Under the pieces are notes generated by a model that was not told the DNA's origin, did no database searches, and was given only the letters and a program-made list of their open reading frames with translations. Below, piece after piece: positions 23,049 through 25,066 of a stretch of 25,066 nt of DNA (positions are counted from its first letter, which is position 1; every line of letters starts with the position of its first letter). The stretch is from Natrialbaceae archaeon (lineage in GTDB: Archaea > Halobacteriota > Halobacteria > Halobacteriales > Natrialbaceae): the NCBI GenBank assembly GCA_003552325.1, contig PUKM01000146.1, positions 1-25,066 on the forward strand. Reading direction: 5' to 3'. The position numbers and the translations under genes were made by a program.

Positions 23049-23342
23049 GTGATCGTCTCCTGGATGTGGTGTAACATAGTGGCACCAACCGCAGAATACT
23101 CACGAGAGTCGCTTCCAGAGGAGCTCTCAGAGGCCATCCCCGAAGAGTTCACAGCGAGTTTAGAAGGCGCTACAACGTTTTCTTGGGGAAGATGGCTCCC
23201 TATGGTCGGAACCGGGGAAAAGCGCGCTCAGACACCCTACGCGGCTTGTGAAACGAGTCGAACGCTCGCACCTCCTGGTGAGAGATACGTTACAGTGGGG
23301 CGAGGAGATGTTGATATCTGCCGCTTCACCTGGCTTTGCTAG
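23049..23342 (+). CDS. Doubtful open reading frame (97 aa)
   Basis: A GTG-initiated frame encodes 97 residues. I recognise no family. Residues 17-45 read like real protein (SLPEELSEAIPEEFTASLEG), but the codon use is mixed, with many A/T-ending codons, unlike the neighbouring genes, and no promoter is evident. It could be a remnant of an acquired gene or chance. It is listed because it is the best coding candidate in this 1.5-kb stretch. Confidence 0.2.
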   Translation: MIVSWMWCNIVAPTAEYSRESLPEELSEAIPEEFTASLEGATTFSWGRWLPMVGTGEKRAQTPYAACETSRTLAPPGERYVTVGRGDVDICRFTWLC

Positions 23343-23642
23343 CAGTCAACTGCGTGAATACGCTGGCCGATAGTGGGTCCCTTCCCGGCGCTCCGAGAGA
23401 GAAATACTCTTTCGATGATTCCCTGGCCAGGATTTCTCGAGCATATTTTGAGACACTGCGAACGGGGTTCTCACGAGTGTCAGAAATGCGAGTGACATCG
23501 TATGCCTCGATAGGATGGGGCATAGGCGCTCGAGTGAAGGCCACCGGAGTACAGGTGAAACGAGGTGTCGATGACTGCTCGAGCGATCGGGAAAACGGTA
23601 TCTGTGGCTAATTTAATATCTAAAATGGCGACACCGTCACCA

Positions 23643-23656
23643 GGATATTAATATCC
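23643..23656. promoter_or_regulatory. 14-bp AT-rich perfect palindrome upstream of the DUF5805 gene
   Basis: GGATATTAATATCC is identical on both strands, and TTTAATATC occurs again about 30 bp upstream (near 23613-23621). It lies about 140 bp before the DUF5805 ATG in an unusually AT-rich segment (23605-23760). It could be an operator for a dimeric regulator. Confidence 0.4.
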
Positions 23657-23762
23657 GAACTAGTGGTCCATAGTTAATCGCTATCTCAAATACCAGGCGT
23701 ACATGGAATCAGATATTGGATCTACCAGGTCAGATAAGGGCTTTTATCTCGAGTAGCAGTGG

Positions 23763-23772
23763 GTTTGATAAG
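23763..23772 (+). promoter_or_regulatory. TATA-like box for the DUF5805-recombinase unit
   Basis: GTTTGATAAG lies 23-32 nt before the ATG at 23795. An alternative box, CTTTTATC at 23740-23747, would give a leader of about 25 nt. Confidence 0.4.
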
Positions 23773-23794
23773 CCTCCGGCACAGACCGTCATCT

Positions 23795-24187
23795 ATGACT
23801 GAGAGTAAGGAAACCGAGACCGTCACCGTCAGAACGTACATCCCACAGTATCAAAAAGAGCGCTGGGCGTCACACGCCTCTGACCTCGATATGAGCCAAT
23901 CAGAGTATGTCAGGAATATGGTACAGGCAGGAAGAAAGGGGTTCGAGGGCGACTCCGAGGAACCCCGTTCTCCGGACGCTACCCCTGGGGGTAGCGGCCT
24001 GGAAACACAGGTCCTCGAACTACTTTCTTCCAGAACATACGATTGGGAAGAATTAGTTGCGGCAGTGAGTGACGATATCGAATCCCAGCTCGAGGACGCA
24101 CTCGATTCACTCCAGGCACAGGACCGCGTCCGATACAGTGGTCGACACGGCGGGTACGTTGTCACTGGTGATGGCAATGGCGACTGA
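23795..24187 (+). CDS. DUF5805-type protein, probable small DNA-binding partner of the recombinase
   Basis: The 130-residue protein resembles the haloarchaeal DUF5805 family, which is often found next to a tyrosine recombinase. The N-terminal part (about residues 6-45: TVTVRTYIPQYQKERWASHA, then LDMSQSEYVRNMVQAGR) looks like a ribbon-helix-helix DNA-binding fold, with a strand followed by two helices. A Pro/Gly/Ser linker follows (52-68), and residues 69-127 look like a small winged helix (VLELLSSRTYDWEELVAAVS, ending VRYSGRHGGYVVTG). The ATG at 23795 is preferred; twelve codons upstream another start is possible. Its 3' end overlaps the recombinase start by up to 17 bases, so the two products are probably made together. 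Confidence 0.8.
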   Translation: MTESKETETVTVRTYIPQYQKERWASHASDLDMSQSEYVRNMVQAGRKGFEGDSEEPRSPDATPGGSGLETQVLELLSSRTYDWEELVAAVSDDIESQLEDALDSLQAQDRVRYSGRHGGYVVTGDGNGD

Positions 24188-25066
24188 GGCCGGTCAGATC
24201 GAGGGAGAGATCGACGACCCCGTGGCCTACTTCCTCGAGGAACAGGAGTTCCACGGCAAAAGCGAGCGGACGCTCGAGGCATACGAACGGGTTTTGCGGC
24301 AGTTTGCGTCGTTCATCGAAACGAACCACGACGCCGATCCGACGACAGCAGGTCGACGAGAGTGTATGGCCTGGGTACACTCACTTCGAGGGGGGATGGA
24401 ACCGAGCACGATCGCCACCTATGCCTCCTATGTACACCGGTTTTACGAGTACATGACCCGCGTCGAGGCGTTCGACAATAATCCAATGAGCCTCGTCATG
24501 GAGGAGATGGGTGAATCGATCGAAACGAACCCGACCCGTCGAGAAATTACCGTGGCTGAGATGCAGTCGTTCGTCGACTCGATCACCCATCCGCTCGAGC
24601 GCGCTGTCGTCGTCACCCTGTTGAAGACCGGGATGCGTGTCGGCGAACTCTGTAATCTGGACCTGCGTGATGTACACATCGAGCCAACTCGGGTCGACCT
24701 CGAGTGGCACCCGCGTATCCAACTCGAGCATCGACCGAAATCGCTGTACGTCGATGCTGAACCGTCGGTTGGCACGGTTGTCAACGGTGAAGAGCGCACC
24801 GCATCGAATAAACGAAAGCGGGCGACGGTGATCCCGATAGACACCGAGCTACAGGCGGCACTCGAGCCCTGGTTGGCGATCCGGCCGGATCCAATGTCAC
24901 CCGCGGAGCCGCTCTTTATCGATACGGGAGAACGGTGGGGCGAGCGCCTCGAGCCGTCGGACGTTCGCTATATCGTTGAACGTCACGCTCGAGCCAACGG
25001 GTGGTATCGAACGGGTGGTGGGGCGAGCGAAAACGTGACTCCCCACTACTTTAGACACTTTTTCAC
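24171..25066 (+). CDS. Tyrosine recombinase/integrase, 3' truncated by window end
   Basis: The frame stays open to the window edge, giving 298 residues so far. The N-terminal SAM-like DNA-binding domain covers about 14-115 (AYFLEEQEFHGKSERTLEAY, later STIATYASYVHRFYEYM). The catalytic domain shows the first active-site arginine R156 in TGMRVGELCNLDLRDVH, a lysine-rich hairpin KRKRATVIPID (214-224), and the HxxR box H292/R295 in HYFRHFF. The second histidine and nucleophilic tyrosine lie beyond the window. Starts are possible at GTG 24168, ATG 24171 and ATG 24177, all overlapping the end of the DUF5805 gene. It could be a chromosomal XerA-like recombinase or the integrase of an element continuing to the right; I cannot tell. 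Confidence 0.9.
   Translation, partial: MAMATEAGQIEGEIDDPVAYFLEEQEFHGKSERTLEAYERVLRQFASFIETNHDADPTTAGRRECMAWVHSLRGGMEPSTIATYASYVHRFYEYMTRVEAFDNNPMSLVMEEMGESIETNPTRREITVAEMQSFVDSITHPLERAVVVTLLKTGMRVGELCNLDLRDVHIEPTRVDLEWHPRIQLEHRPKSLYVDAEPSVGTVVNGEERTASNKRKRATVIPIDTELQAALEPWLAIRPDPMSPAEPLFIDTGERWGERLEPSDVRYIVERHARANGWYRTGGGASENVTPHYFRHFF

Larger units (their letters stand above)
22323..23794. other. Long region without a convincing gene, rich in inverted repeats
   Basis: About 1.47 kb separates the asd terminator from the DUF5805 gene. Open frames exist but none is convincing: 22422-22754 (minus) and 22792-23004 (minus) have no recognisable domain, and the plus-strand frames at 23049-23342 and 23336-23611 overlap each other and show mixed codon use. 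The part from about 22458 to 23040 contains no CTCGAG, although that hexamer is frequent elsewhere in the window. Strong inverted repeats lie at 22815-22845 and 22924-22945, and an AT-rich palindrome at 23643-23656. Degraded mobile DNA, a structured RNA, or regulatory DNA for the recombinase pair are all possible. Confidence 0.5.

Noticed and set aside
23336..23611. 91-residue plus-strand frame beginning with TTG
   Set aside because: Overlaps the preceding frame, has no recognisable domain, no promoter and mixed codon use.
1..25066. CRISPR array or known insertion sequence
   Set aside because: I saw no regularly spaced direct repeats and no intact transposase anywhere in the window.

Overview
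The window is chromosomal DNA from a halophilic archaeon. The evidence is acidic Asp/Glu-rich proteins, archaeal stalk ribosomal proteins (uL11, uL1, P0-like uL10, P1-like L12), an archaeal RNA polymerase Rpb4-like subunit, aEF1B, a HalX response regulator, and TATA-like boxes about 25-32 nt upstream of start codons, implying leaderless mRNAs. The very frequent CTCGAG hexamer suggests the Natrialba/Natronorubrum/Natrinema group, but that placement is inference only.

Layout. 1-4080: the 3' end of an FAD-dependent oxidoreductase, a convergent small membrane protein, purL, and an orphan signalling pair (HalX response regulator, then a CheW-like protein). 4221-6803: a thiamine-diphosphate enzyme on the minus strand, divergent from a 56-residue HEWD-type zinc protein, then cutA. 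7000-10557: ribosomal stalk genes; rpl11 is separated from rpl1-rpl10-rpl12 by a minus-strand membrane protein, and the rpl1 leader carries hairpins, one overlapping a perfect Shine-Dalgarno. 10697-12755: a TctA-family permease and an anchored protein of unknown function. 12849-13300: a 59-residue four-CxxC zinc protein followed by aEF1B. 13457-14626: a cystathionine gamma-synthase/lyase on the minus strand. 14757-19053: an information-processing block (rpl21e, rpoF, DUF655 protein, ksgA, mscS, HemK-type methyltransferase). 19116-22298: two overlapping MetE-like genes and aspartate-semialdehyde dehydrogenase. 22299-23794: about 1.5 kb with no convincing gene but strong inverted repeats. 23795-25066: a DUF5805-type protein overlapping a tyrosine recombinase cut by the window edge.

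How the parts work together. Much of the window is housekeeping: translation (stalk proteins, L21e, aEF1B, the rRNA dimethylase and a probable release-factor methyltransferase), transcription (Rpb4), purine synthesis, and homoserine/methionine metabolism (MetB-like enzyme, MetE pair, Asd). The features most worth a second look are the rpl1 leader, the hairpin cluster just upstream of it, the cysteine-free MetE paralogue next to the zinc-competent one, and the structured non-coding stretch before the recombinase pair.
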